From NCBI RefSeq assembly GCF_025403485.1, contig NZ_CP099966.1, forward strand, positions 4,586,501-4,650,500: DNA of 64,000 nt. Reading direction: 5' to 3'. Origin of the DNA: Chryseobacterium paludis. GTDB taxonomy: Bacteria > Bacteroidota > Bacteroidia > Flavobacteriales > Weeksellaceae. Shown here one piece after another: positions 46,666 through 55,597 of this stretch (position 1 is the first letter of the stretch; each line of letters starts with the position of its first letter). Made by a program: the position numbers and the translations under genes. The notes below the pieces were generated by a model. That model saw only the letters and a program-made list of their open reading frames with translations, ran no database searches and was not told the DNA's origin.

Positions 46666-46693
46666 TTGTGACATGTCATTTATTATATATTTG
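46666..46693 (+). promoter_or_regulatory. Promoter of the pRiA4b ORF-3 family gene
   Basis: TTG (46666-46668) and TATATTTG (46686-46693) are separated by 17 nt, within the range reported for flavobacterial promoters. The ATG at 46746 gives a leader of about 47 nt. Confidence 0.5.
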
Positions 46694-46745
46694 CAACAGA
46701 AATTTATCATAATAAATAAAGGCAAAAAGTAATTTAAAGACTGAT

Positions 46746-47339
46746 ATGGTTTACAAAATCCGCGTAATATTAGATGCGAAAGAAGATATTTTCCGTGATA
46801 TCGAAGTAAAGGGAAAACAGACACTATGGAATTTACATCTAGGAATTAAGAGTGCGTTCAGCTTGCAAGGAGATGAGCTTTCAACTTTTAATTTACTGGA
46901 AGAAGATGGTACGATAGTAAAAAGTGTTCCACTAGAGGATATGAGTGATGATGGTGATGGCGAAATTATGTCAGATGTATATATTGATGAGGCTTTTGCA
47001 AAAGAAGGGGATAAAGCTCAATTCCAATATGGACTTCTGGATCTTTGGGAATTCTTCTGTGAGCTTGTTGAAGTAATTGAAGAAACAAAAGGAGTTAATT
47101 ATCCAATTACAGTATACCGATTTGGAAATGTTCCTTTAAAAGCACCAAGTAAAAGTGGAAATGGGGGTGCATCTAAAAAGAAATCGGCTATGCCTCTGAT
47201 GGACGACGAATTCAATTTTGACGATGATTTTGGAAGTGGTGATAGCTTTGCTGATGAAGATGACAACTTTGATGATGAGGAAGAAGAAGACTATAACGAT
47301 GATGTCTTCGATGAGGAAGATGATAATGAAGAAGTATAA
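46746..47339 (+). CDS. pRiA4b ORF-3 family protein with acidic tail
   Basis: The 197-residue protein has a domain of the plasmid pRiA4b ORF-3 / IS1096 passenger family (YKIRVILDAKEDIFRDIEV, TLWNLHLGIKSAFSL, AQFQYGLLDLWEF) followed by a strongly acidic tail (about 155-197, mostly Asp and Glu). Despite the family name there is no sign of a mobile element here. The function is unknown. The acidic tail suggests a chaperone-like or nucleic-acid-mimicking role, which is inference. Confidence 0.82.
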   Translation: MVYKIRVILDAKEDIFRDIEVKGKQTLWNLHLGIKSAFSLQGDELSTFNLLEEDGTIVKSVPLEDMSDDGDGEIMSDVYIDEAFAKEGDKAQFQYGLLDLWEFFCELVEVIEETKGVNYPITVYRFGNVPLKAPSKSGNGGASKKKSAMPLMDDEFNFDDDFGSGDSFADEDDNFDDEEEEDYNDDVFDEEDDNEEV

Positions 47340-47364
47340 GATTTATACACTATTAAAAATATAC

Positions 47365-47393
47365 AGTCCTGGATTTATATCCGGGACTTTTTT
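47365..47393 (+). terminator. Rho-independent terminator
   Basis: AGTCCTGGAT pairs with ATCCGGGACT (one G-T) around TTAT and runs into T residues. Confidence 0.85.
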
Positions 47394-47468
47394 ATGCTTG
47401 AACCTAAACAAAAGATAGAACAATAAATTTGCTTTTCTGCTTTTTATATTAATCATCCGAACAATTCC

Positions 47469-47476
47469 TATTTTTG
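47469..47476 (+). promoter_or_regulatory. -7 promoter element of the amylase gene
   Basis: TATTTTTG fits TAnnTTTG and lies 14 nt before the ATG, implying a very short leader. No -33 TTG is seen at the usual distance. Confidence 0.4.
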
Positions 47477-47490
47477 TTAAAACGGGATTA

Positions 47491-48837
47491 ATGAAAAAAA
47501 TAATTTTATTAGCAATTATTGGCTTAGGAATTGTTTCCTGTGCTATACAAAATACAAATAAGACAATGGATTTACCCAGAGATTGGAAGCATTCTACTAA
47601 TATTTATGAAGTCAATATAAGACAATACACTAAGGAAGGAACTTTTAAAGCATTTGAAAAAGAAATGCCGCGCCTAAAATCAATGGGAGTGAAGGTACTC
47701 TGGTTTATGCCTATTACTCCAATTGCCCAGCAAAATAAAAAAGGAAGCTTAGGAAGTCCTTATGCAGCTGCAGATTACACTTCTATTAATTCGGAGTTCG
47801 GTACAATCAATGATTTCAATCATATGGTGAATGAGGCACATCGATTAGGGTTTAAGGTGATCATCGATTGGGTTGCCAATCATACAGGGTGGGACCATAT
47901 CTGGACAAAAACACATCCTGAATTTTATTTAAAAGATCCTGATGGAAAGTTTCACATTGCTTCAGGAATGGATGATATCATTGAACTTGACTATAAAAAT
48001 CAAGAGATGCGAAAAGCAATGATTGATGCAATGAAATTTTGGGTTAAAGAAACAAATATCGACGGTTTCAGATGTGATCTTGCTTCGTGGGTTGAAGTTG
48101 ATTTCTGGGTGCAGGCACGTCCTGAAGTGGAGACCATCAAACCGCTTTTCTGGTTAGGCGAGTTTGATGAATTGGAAAGTCCCGAATATGGAAAGGTTTT
48201 CGATGCGAGTTATTCATGGAAATGGATGCACACATCTGAAGACTATTATAAGAAGGATCTTCCATTACAGGATTTAAAAGACTTGCTGATTAAATATTCT
48301 AATATTGGAGACTCTTCAATGCGGGCATGGTTTACCAGCAATCATGATGAGAATTCATGGAATGGAACAGAGTACGAAAAGTACGGAGTCATCACCAAAC
48401 CAATGGCTGTTTTCTCAGCAACATGGAATGGTATTCCTTTATTGTATTCCGGACAGGAGCTGCCTAATATGAAACGATTGGAGTTTTTCGAAAAGGATGC
48501 TATAGAATGGACAAACAATTATCAGGTTGCAGATTTTTACAGGACATTATTGGAGTTGAAATCTTCAAATTCGGCCTTAAGAGGTGGGGATGCAAACGTT
48601 ATAACCTATCTTCTGAATACAACTGCTAATGATAAAATTTTAGCCTATATCAGGAAGAATGATAAAGATGAGGTTTTAGTTATTTTAAACATGTCAAAAG
48701 AAGATGTAAATTTCAGTATTCAGGATGAAAACCTGTCAGGAACATTTAGAAATGTATTTGATGGAACAAAAATGGACTTTAATACAGGTAAAGATTTTAA
48801 TTTTAAAGTTTCTGATTACAAAGTGTTTGAAAAATGA
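47491..48837 (+). CDS. GH13 alpha-amylase-family lipoprotein
   Basis: The 448-residue lipoprotein (lipobox Cys17, GIVSC) has a GH13 barrel. Catalytic residues are Asp196 (GFRCDLAS), Glu224 (LGEFDE) and Asp286 (SNHDEN), with the DWVANHTG region before them. It hydrolyses or rearranges alpha-glucans in the periplasm or at the surface. No SusC/SusD partner is nearby, so it appears to stand alone. Confidence 0.9.
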   Translation: MKKIILLAIIGLGIVSCAIQNTNKTMDLPRDWKHSTNIYEVNIRQYTKEGTFKAFEKEMPRLKSMGVKVLWFMPITPIAQQNKKGSLGSPYAAADYTSINSEFGTINDFNHMVNEAHRLGFKVIIDWVANHTGWDHIWTKTHPEFYLKDPDGKFHIASGMDDIIELDYKNQEMRKAMIDAMKFWVKETNIDGFRCDLASWVEVDFWVQARPEVETIKPLFWLGEFDELESPEYGKVFDASYSWKWMHTSEDYYKKDLPLQDLKDLLIKYSNIGDSSMRAWFTSNHDENSWNGTEYEKYGVITKPMAVFSATWNGIPLLYSGQELPNMKRLEFFEKDAIEWTNNYQVADFYRTLLELKSSNSALRGGDANVITYLLNTTANDKILAYIRKNDKDEVLVILNMSKEDVNFSIQDENLSGTFRNVFDGTKMDFNTGKDFNFKVSDYKVFEK

Positions 48838-48910
48838 AATTTTAAGCCATTGAAATTCTGGCTTAAAATATAAAAAAGATTGATTATATTTAAGTTTATA
48901 ATACCAATAG

Positions 48911-48933
48911 AAGCGGGCTCCGGCCTGCTTTTT
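48911..48933 (+). terminator. Rho-independent terminator after the amylase gene
   Basis: AAGCGGGC pairs with GCCTGCTT (one G-T) around a 4-nt loop and ends in T residues. Confidence 0.75.
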
Positions 48934-48968
48934 ACATCAAGTAAATACAGGATCTAGTTAATTGTAAA

Positions 48969-49409
48969 ATGAATAAGAAAGAAATATTAAATATTATAAA
49001 AACAAAACTCTCAGAGAGAATTCAAAAGTTTGAAACCCTAATTGCTGAAACCCGGGCCTCAAATAATGAAACCAAGAGTTCAATGGGGGACAAGTATGAA
49101 ACCAGTCGTGAAATGGTTCAGCAGGAAATCAATAATCTTCAAAGACAGCTTAATGAATCTTTAAATCAGCAGACTATTCTTCAGAAAATAAGTTCAGATG
49201 AATCTTCCAAAGTACAGAACGGAGCATTAGTGAAGACCGATAAAGGATTGTTTTATATTTCCGTACCTGTTGGAGAAATTGTATCTGAAAATCAGAAAAT
49301 AATGACCGTTTCTGTAGAATCTCCGCTGGTAAAAGCAATGTTTGGCAAGAAAATAGCAGAGAAGTTTGATATTAATAATATTGATCAAACTATTGAAAAT
49401 ATCTGGTAA
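48969..49409 (+). CDS. GreA/GreB-like protein
   Basis: The 146-residue protein has an N-terminal coiled-coil hairpin (about 1-75; SSMGDKYETSREMVQQE) and a C-terminal FKBP-like beta domain (about 80-146; GALVKTDKGLFYISVPVG), the layout of GreA/GreB and related RNA-polymerase secondary-channel factors. Bacteroidota copies are often mislabelled 3-oxoacyl-ACP synthase. Whether it stimulates transcript cleavage is unknown. Confidence 0.78.
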   Translation: MNKKEILNIIKTKLSERIQKFETLIAETRASNNETKSSMGDKYETSREMVQQEINNLQRQLNESLNQQTILQKISSDESSKVQNGALVKTDKGLFYISVPVGEIVSENQKIMTVSVESPLVKAMFGKKIAEKFDINNIDQTIENIW

Positions 49410-49447
49410 ATGATGAAATTTTAACGATAAACTTCTGTATTTCTTCC

Positions 49448-49560
49448 CTTGTCATTGAATGACAAGAGAATCATATATCATAATCATATTTTAATAAAAT
49501 ATGATCAAGTAATTGATAACAAAGCATTCACGATATTGAACTTTTTTTTATGATATATGA
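49448..49560. repeat. Nested inverted repeats upstream of thyA
   Basis: Three symmetric elements lie in the thyA upstream gap: CTTGTCAT-tga-ATGACAAG (49448-49466), an 11-bp palindrome ATCATATTTTA/TAAAATATGAT (49483-49505), and a 12-bp pair TCATATATCATA (49471-49482) with its exact inverse at 49549-49560 enclosing the palindrome. They may act as a terminator for the upstream gene or as regulator sites. Confidence 0.6.
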
Positions 49561-49585
49561 TAATAGATTTTCTCTCATATTTTTC

Positions 49586-49593
49586 TAAATTTG
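49586..49593 (+). promoter_or_regulatory. -7 promoter element of thyA
   Basis: TAAATTTG fits TAnnTTTG and lies 20 nt before the thyA ATG. The same TTTTTCTAAATTTGA string precedes the dnaJ-like gene at 63359. Confidence 0.5.
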
Positions 49594-49613
49594 AACCATA
49601 AAACAGTTTCAAA

Positions 49614-50408
49614 ATGCAAAATTACTTAGACCTTTTACAGCATATCCTGGATAATGGAACAGACAAAACAGATCGAACAGGAACCGGAACAAGAAGTGTT
49701 TTCGGATATCAGCTGAGATATGATTTATCAAAAGGTTTTCCCTTGGTAACAACCAAGAAGGTGCATTTGAAATCTATAATTTATGAATTACTATGGTTCT
49801 TAAAAGGAGATACTAATGTTCAATATTTAAATGATCATGGGGTAAGCATCTGGGATGAATGGGCCAATGAAAATGGAGATTTAGGTCCCGTTTACGGAGC
49901 ACAATGGAGAAGCTGGAGTGGAGCAGATAATAAGATAGTGGACCAGATTTCAGAGGTAATTGATCAGATCAAAAAAAATCCGGATTCCAGAAGGCTGATC
50001 GTTTCTGCATGGAATGTAGCAGAAATTCCAAATATGGCTTTAGCACCTTGTCATGCATTATTTCAGTTTTATGTAGCAGACGGAAAGTTATCTTTACAAC
50101 TTTATCAAAGAAGCGCTGATGTTTTCCTTGGAGTTCCTTTTAATATTGCTAGCTATGCTTTATTATTGATGATGGTAGCGCAGGTTTGTGATCTCGAAGT
50201 GGGAGATTATGTTCACAGTTTTGGTGATGTTCATATTTACAATAACCATTTTGAACAGGTAAACAGACAACTTTCAAGAGATCCAAAACCACTTCCTACA
50301 ATGAAATTGAATCCAGAAATTAAGAATATATTCGATTTTAATTTTGAAGATTTTACGTTGGAAAATTACGACCCACATCCGGGAATTAAAGCGCCTGTTG
50401 CGATTTAA
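49614..50408 (+). CDS. thyA: Thymidylate synthase
   Basis: The 264-residue enzyme methylates dUMP to dTMP with methylenetetrahydrofolate. The catalytic nucleophile is Cys146 ([10 protein letters not shown]), with the [10 protein letters not shown] phosphate-binding region and [19 protein letters not shown]. Length is the classical 264. The usual neighbour folA is not here, and instead a lipoprotein gene overlaps the stop by one base (TAATG). Confidence 0.96.
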   Translation: MQNYLDLLQHILDNGTDKTDRTGTGTRSVFGYQLRYDLSKGFPLVTTKKVHLKSIIYELLWFLKGDTNVQYLNDHGVSIWDEWANENGDLGPVYGAQWRSWSGADNKIVDQISEVIDQIKKNPDSRRLIVSAWNVAEIPNMALAPCHALFQFYVADGKLSLQLYQRSADVFLGVPFNIASYALLLMMVAQVCDLEVGDYVHSFGDVHIYNNHFEQVNRQLSRDPKPLPTMKLNPEIKNIFDFNFEDFTLENYDPHPGIKAPVAI

Positions 50409-51325
50409 TGACTTTCTCTAAAATTTCCATTATCCTAATTTCTGTGATTTTTCTTTTTAGTTGTAAAAAAGAGAAAGATCCGGTTTATTCTGAACTTTTA
50501 ATAGAAAATTGGGATAATTCTAAAGATGCTGTTTTTGATACATTGCGAGTGCCCCAGCATTTGAGAGATATCGTTAAACATATTTCAATAATCAATACCT
50601 ATCAAACTGGGGACATAGGGAAAGGAACAGAAAAACCTGCCAATGCTGAAAATTTTAAAAAATTAGTTGAGCTGGCTTCGGAAGACGAACTATTATCACT
50701 AATTAATAATAAAAACATAACTGTAGCTGTGTATGCCTCAGTGGGACTTTTAGAAAGAAAACCAGAGCTTATTGACAAAGTGTTTTCGAACTTCTTAAAT
50801 CTAAAAACTAAAGTTCATACAAAATATGGTTGTATAATTGGGGATCAGAATCCTGCAGAACCTTTATATCGCAAATATCTTTATGCTATACCCGGGAAGA
50901 ACGGGCAATCTGATCAGTTGTTGAAAAAGCTTGATAGCATCATTATTTTTAATCCAAATTCGCCGAGAAGCCTTTTACTAGAGGTATTTAGATATAAAAA
51001 TTATCCTAAAAATTACCGAAAAAGAATTGAGACTTTAGCTTTTAAAAATCATGAAATTTTTGCGGCTATTTACCTAAGTCATTGGCATAAAGGGGACTAT
51101 ATTGATGCCTTGCAAAAGGAATTCATCTCAATCATTAAAAATGATACTTTAGTTGGTATTTCAAAGGATATATATCTAAAAGAACTGCTGTCTTTCAGAA
51201 ATCCCTCAAACAAAGAATTTATTCTTAATTATATTAAAAAAGATACCCTTTTCAGTGATGAAATTGAAATCAGAAGAGAATTAGAAGCAAATGATATTTT
51301 TCCTGATGAATATCCGACCAGATAA
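50408..51325 (+). CDS. Hypothetical lipoprotein
   Basis: The 305-residue lipoprotein (lipobox Cys19, FLFSC) has a helical body with HEAT-like spacing and no family I recognise. It is coupled to thyA by a one-base overlap. Role unknown. Confidence 0.75.
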   Translation: MTFSKISIILISVIFLFSCKKEKDPVYSELLIENWDNSKDAVFDTLRVPQHLRDIVKHISIINTYQTGDIGKGTEKPANAENFKKLVELASEDELLSLINNKNITVAVYASVGLLERKPELIDKVFSNFLNLKTKVHTKYGCIIGDQNPAEPLYRKYLYAIPGKNGQSDQLLKKLDSIIIFNPNSPRSLLLEVFRYKNYPKNYRKRIETLAFKNHEIFAAIYLSHWHKGDYIDALQKEFISIIKNDTLVGISKDIYLKELLSFRNPSNKEFILNYIKKDTLFSDEIEIRRELEANDIFPDEYPTR

Positions 51326-51384
51326 AGGTTTAGATATGTAACAAGTCCCTTTCTTTCACTACTTATTAATGAAATGTCATTAGT

Positions 51385-52704
51385 ATGTTGAAAAAAATAC
51401 TTTTTTGTGTTTCTATTGGAGTTTTCAGTTTAAATTTCGGTCAAAATATTAACAAAGAAAAACTTGATAGCTACTTTAAAACTTTAGACAAAGAGCATAG
51501 AGTAATGGGTAGTTTTGCCATTGCAGACCATGGAAAAGTAATCTACACCAATACGATTGGATTTTCCGATGTTGAAAGTAATAAAAGAGCTGATATCAAT
51601 ACCATTTACAGAATAGGCTCTATAACGAAAACTTTCACAGCAGTTTTGATTATGAAAGCAGTAGAAAGTAAAAAACTCACTCTCGACACCAGACTAAGTC
51701 AGTTTTTTCCTCAAATAAAGAATGCCGAAAAGATCAAAATAGAATATCTTTTAGATCACAGAAGTGGAATTCATAACTTCACTGATGATGGTCTGTATAT
51801 GACCTACTATCTGCAGCCCATTTCACAGGAAAAACTCATCGATATTATTCAGAAAGCAGGTTCGGATTTTGAACCGGGCAGTAAATTTAGTTACAGTAAT
51901 TCAAATTATTCTTTACTCGGCTTTATTTTAGAGAAAGTTTATAAAAAATCTTACACTCAGTTAATTGAAGAATACATCACCGCACCCTTGCAATTAAAAT
52001 ATACTAAAGTAGGTGGCAAAATAGAGCCTTCGAAAAATATGGCTAATTCATATACTTATCAAAATAATAATTACGTGAAAAGTCCTGAAACAGATATGTC
52101 TGTCCCTCTTGGTGCAGGAAACTTAGTTTCTACCCCCTCCGAGCTAATCACCTTCATGGATGGTTTAGTTTCAGGGAAGCTTATTTCAAAAGAAAGTCTG
52201 GGAAAAATGCGTAATTTTAAAGAACATTACGGTTTTGGATTGACTGAAGTTCCTTTTGAAGGGAAAATGGGTTTTGGACATAATGGAGGAATCGATCATT
52301 TTAGTTCGGTAATATCATATTTTCCGGATGGTGAGAAGTCTTTTGCAATGATTAGTAATCAAAGTAATTTTGGAAATGAAAATATTTCTACAGCAGCTTT
52401 GAGTGCTGCCTATGGAAAAGATTTTGAAATTCCGAGTTTCACAGTGATTAGTGTTCCTGAAAATGAACTGCAGCAATTTATTGGAACTTATGCCACGAAA
52501 GAGATGCCTATGAAAATTAATATTTTTGTTAAAGATAAAGTATTAATGGCTCAGGCAACAGGGCAAGGAGCTTTTCCTTTAGAAGCAACTTCCAAAACAA
52601 GTTTTAAATTTGATACAGCTGGAATTGTCATTGATTTTAATCCAGCCAAAAAGGAATTTATACTCTCGCAGGGTGGTAATAAAATTATATTTGTAAAAGA
52701 ATAA
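51385..52704 (+). CDS. Serine hydrolase, class C beta-lactamase-like
   Basis: This 439-residue exported enzyme has a signal peptide (ending NFGQ), an SxxK motif Ser79-Lys82 (SITK), a YSN motif (FSYSNSNYSLLG) and HNGG in place of KTG (FGHNGGIDHF), then a C-terminal beta domain. Relatives include D-aminopeptidases, esterases and penicillin-binding proteins. True beta-lactamase activity is not implied. It is followed at 4 bp by a small DUF2683-like gene. Confidence 0.87.
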   Translation: MLKKILFCVSIGVFSLNFGQNINKEKLDSYFKTLDKEHRVMGSFAIADHGKVIYTNTIGFSDVESNKRADINTIYRIGSITKTFTAVLIMKAVESKKLTLDTRLSQFFPQIKNAEKIKIEYLLDHRSGIHNFTDDGLYMTYYLQPISQEKLIDIIQKAGSDFEPGSKFSYSNSNYSLLGFILEKVYKKSYTQLIEEYITAPLQLKYTKVGGKIEPSKNMANSYTYQNNNYVKSPETDMSVPLGAGNLVSTPSELITFMDGLVSGKLISKESLGKMRNFKEHYGFGLTEVPFEGKMGFGHNGGIDHFSSVISYFPDGEKSFAMISNQSNFGNENISTAALSAAYGKDFEIPSFTVISVPENELQQFIGTYATKEMPMKINIFVKDKVLMAQATGQGAFPLEATSKTSFKFDTAGIVIDFNPAKKEFILSQGGNKIIFVKE

Positions 52705-52708
52705 CACA

Positions 52709-52939
52709 ATGAAATATTTAAAAATAAATACAGATCAAAAAATAGACCTCGAACTATTACAAAATGCCATCCTTCAATTGAAGGGCGTAGATTCAGTAGA
52801 GATCATTGATGAAGAAAACCCAGAAAGTGAACTTAAAAAAGCTTTTGCTAAAACTAAAGAACAGCTTAAAAAAGGGGATTACGAAACATTAGTCAATGAT
52901 ATTTTCGAGATAATAACTAAAAATAATTCTAAAAAATAA
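52709..52939 (+). CDS. Small DUF2683-like protein
   Basis: The 76-residue acidic protein starts MKYLKINTDQKIDLELLQNA and contains LKGVDSVEIIDE, resembling DUF2683. It overlaps the aminopeptidase ATG by one base and starts 4 bp after the serine hydrolase, so all three are one unit. Function unknown. Confidence 0.7.
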   Translation: MKYLKINTDQKIDLELLQNAILQLKGVDSVEIIDEENPESELKKAFAKTKEQLKKGDYETLVNDIFEIITKNNSKK

Positions 52940-55449
52940 TGAAAAAGGCCATTTTATCGATTGCTTTATTAGGAATTTTCTTTTCTGCTCATGTATCAGC
53001 ACAAACTGAAACGTCAGGAAGAGAAAAAGTATACAGAGCAACACACACTAAAGTAACGGAACTAAAACATACCAAACTTAAAGTAAATTTTGATTATCAG
53101 AAAGAACAGATGGGTGGTGAAGAGTGGCTTACTGCTTCACCTTATTTTTATCCCACAAATCAATTGGTTCTGGAAGCTAAGAGTATGTTGATTCATGAAG
53201 TGGCTTTAGATAACAACGGTAAAAGATCTCCTTTAAAATATGAATATAAAGATGATGTTTTAACTATTAATTTAGATAAAACATACCAGAAGGATCAGGA
53301 TTATACGGTTTATATTAAATATACATCGCGCCCAAATGAAGTAAAACAAGAGGGTAGTGCAGCAATTAATGATGCAAAAGGGTTGTATTTTATTAATGCC
53401 CAGGGAAAAGATCCTGATAAACCAATTCAGATCTGGACTCAGGGTGAAACCGAGTCTTCTTCAGCTTGGTTCCCAACAATTGATAAACCCAATCAGAAAA
53501 CCACTCAGGAAATTTATATGACCGTTCCTGATAAATATGTTACCCTTTCCAATGGAATTTTAAAAGACTCACAGAAAGAATCAAATGGACAGAGAACGGA
53601 TCACTGGGTTATGGATAAAAGACATTCTACTTATCTGTTTTTTATGGGAGTTGGAGATTATGCTATCGTAAAAGACAAATGGAAAAATATTCCGGTGGAT
53701 TATTACATAGAAAAGGAATATGAACCTTATGCAAAACAGATCTACGGAAATACTCCGGAGATGATCGAGTTTTTCTCTAAGAAAATGGGTTATGATTACC
53801 CTTGGGCAAAATATGCGCAGATTTCCGGGAGGGATTATGTAAGTGGAGCTATGGAAAATACTACGGCAACACTTCATGGAAGTGATATCTTACAAAAACC
53901 GGGACAGCTGATTGATGAGAATAAATGGGAAGATACTATTGCTCACGAATTATTCCACCATTGGTTTGGAGATCTTGTGACAGCAGAAAGCTGGAGTAAT
54001 CTTACAGTAAACGAATCTTTCGCCAACTATTCAGAGTACTTATGGAACGAATATAAATATGGTAAAGATCAGGCAGATTATCATCAGATGAGCGATGTGA
54101 ATATGTATATTCATAATCCTACTGATTTTAAGAAAAATCTTGTTCGATTTAATTATGATTCCCGTGAAGATGTTTTTGACCTTGTAACCTATCAGAAAGG
54201 TGGTGGAATCCTTCACATGTTGAGAAATTATTTAGGGGATGATGCATTCTTTGCCGGAATGAATGATTACCTGAAGACCAATGAATATAAAAATGGGGAA
54301 GCACATCAGCTAAGACTTTCTTTTGAGAAAGTTTCGGGAAAAGATTTGAACTGGTTTTTTAATCAGTGGTATTTTGGTAGCGGAAATCCAAAGTTGAACT
54401 ATTCTTATACATTTGAACCTGTTAAAAAGCAGGTTACTTTGGTGATCAACCAAACCCAGGATCAACTATTTGAATTCCCATTGGCTCTTGATGTATATGA
54501 TAACGGAAAACCTAAAAGATATAATGTCTGGGTAAATGCTGAAGGTAAGAATACATTTAATTTTGATGTTTCAAAAACTCCTGATTTGATCAATATCAAT
54601 GCTGATGGAGTATTGGTGTCTGAGATTACAGAGACAAAAACTCCTGAACAGAATTTAATGCAATTCACAAACTCTAAAGAATTTAAGAGCAGATATAGTG
54701 CATTGAAAGCAATTAAGGATCAGGTTGGTAAAAATCCGGCTGCAACAAGGTTATTGTCTGCTGCTTTAAAAGATCCTTACTTCAGGGTACGAATGAAAGC
54801 ATTGGAATTAATGGATCTATCCAATCCTGAGCAATCAAAAGCTTTAGCTGCGGATGTGGAAAAATTGGCAACCAATGATCCAAAAACTTTAGTGCAGGGT
54901 GCTGCTGTTGCTGCTTTAGCAAAAACAAAGGATAAGAAATATATTCCGATTTTTGAAAAAGGAGTGAATGCTGTTTCTAACTCAGTAAAAGGAAACTCTC
55001 TATCAGCATTAGTTACTGTTGATCCTTCTAAAGTTAATACATTAGCAGATAAGATTGATTTAAAAGGAGCTTCCGATGATTTATTGGCACAGTTGCTACC
55101 TATTGTGGTCAAAAATAAAGTAACTTCTCAAATGGCTAATATTGCTCCTATTGCAGCTTTTTATCCATTTATTAAATTCCAGAACCCGGAATTAGGAAAG
55201 TCTGCAGAAGACGGCTTCAACTGGATCATGACTTCAAATGATCTTAAAGCTACAGAAAGCATTACCAAATTGTTGGGGCAGGCAAAAGGTCAGGTTGCTC
55301 AAAATCCTCAAGCTAAGATGATGATCTCTCAAATGTTGAAAGATGGTCTTAGTAAAAAAATGGAATTATTGAAGCAAAACCCACAAAATGCAGCAAGCAT
55401 TAATAAGCAAATAGATGCCATAAACAAAAGCATCGAAGATTATAAATAA
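52939..55449 (+). CDS. M1-family aminopeptidase
   Basis: The 836-residue exported zinc aminopeptidase has a signal peptide (ending VSAQ), an M1 N-terminal beta domain, the exopeptidase motif GAMENTTA, and HELFH (336-340) with Glu359 exactly 18 residues on, the M1 zinc site. The C-terminal 280 residues are HEAT-like helices. It trims N-terminal residues from peptides, probably in the periplasm or on the surface. It is the last gene of its operon and is followed by a terminator. Confidence 0.93.
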   Translation: MKKAILSIALLGIFFSAHVSAQTETSGREKVYRATHTKVTELKHTKLKVNFDYQKEQMGGEEWLTASPYFYPTNQLVLEAKSMLIHEVALDNNGKRSPLKYEYKDDVLTINLDKTYQKDQDYTVYIKYTSRPNEVKQEGSAAINDAKGLYFINAQGKDPDKPIQIWTQGETESSSAWFPTIDKPNQKTTQEIYMTVPDKYVTLSNGILKDSQKESNGQRTDHWVMDKRHSTYLFFMGVGDYAIVKDKWKNIPVDYYIEKEYEPYAKQIYGNTPEMIEFFSKKMGYDYPWAKYAQISGRDYVSGAMENTTATLHGSDILQKPGQLIDENKWEDTIAHELFHHWFGDLVTAESWSNLTVNESFANYSEYLWNEYKYGKDQADYHQMSDVNMYIHNPTDFKKNLVRFNYDSREDVFDLVTYQKGGGILHMLRNYLGDDAFFAGMNDYLKTNEYKNGEAHQLRLSFEKVSGKDLNWFFNQWYFGSGNPKLNYSYTFEPVKKQVTLVINQTQDQLFEFPLALDVYDNGKPKRYNVWVNAEGKNTFNFDVSKTPDLININADGVLVSEITETKTPEQNLMQFTNSKEFKSRYSALKAIKDQVGKNPAATRLLSAALKDPYFRVRMKALELMDLSNPEQSKALAADVEKLATNDPKTLVQGAAVAALAKTKDKKYIPIFEKGVNAVSNSVKGNSLSALVTVDPSKVNTLADKIDLKGASDDLLAQLLPIVVKNKVTSQMANIAPIAAFYPFIKFQNPELGKSAEDGFNWIMTSNDLKATESITKLLGQAKGQVAQNPQAKMMISQMLKDGLSKKMELLKQNPQNAASINKQIDAINKSIEDYK

Positions 55450-55470
55450 ACTTGTAATTCCAGCTAATAG

Positions 55471-55502
55471 AAAAGCACTTCCATTGTGAAGTGTTTTTTT
55501 TG
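55471..55502 (+). terminator. Rho-independent terminator
   Basis: AAAGCACTTC pairs with GAAGTGTTTT around a 6-nt loop and ends in a long T run. Confidence 0.85.
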
Positions 55503-55597
55503 TTTTCGGAAATATTGTGGTTGATTTTTAAAAACAAGATAATATAAGAGTAATAAAACGGGTGCTTTTTTTTAAATTCGTATAAAATTTGAATACT

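Noticed and set aside
46746..47339. Mobile element, suggested by the family name (plasmid pRiA4b ORF-3 / IS1096 passenger)
   Set aside because: No transposase, terminal repeats or target duplications are near. The family is common on chromosomes.
48969..49409. 3-oxoacyl-ACP synthase
   Set aside because: This label is common for the family but the protein has a GreA-like coiled coil and FKBP-like domain and no thiolase fold or catalytic cysteine.
49483..49505. CRISPR-like repeat
   Set aside because: A single palindrome without spaced identical repeats or cas genes. No CRISPR array is visible in the window.
51385..52704. Antibiotic-resistance beta-lactamase
   Set aside because: SxxK and YxN motifs are shared by many serine hydrolases, the KTG motif is HNGG, and the operon with an aminopeptidase points to peptide or cell-wall metabolism.
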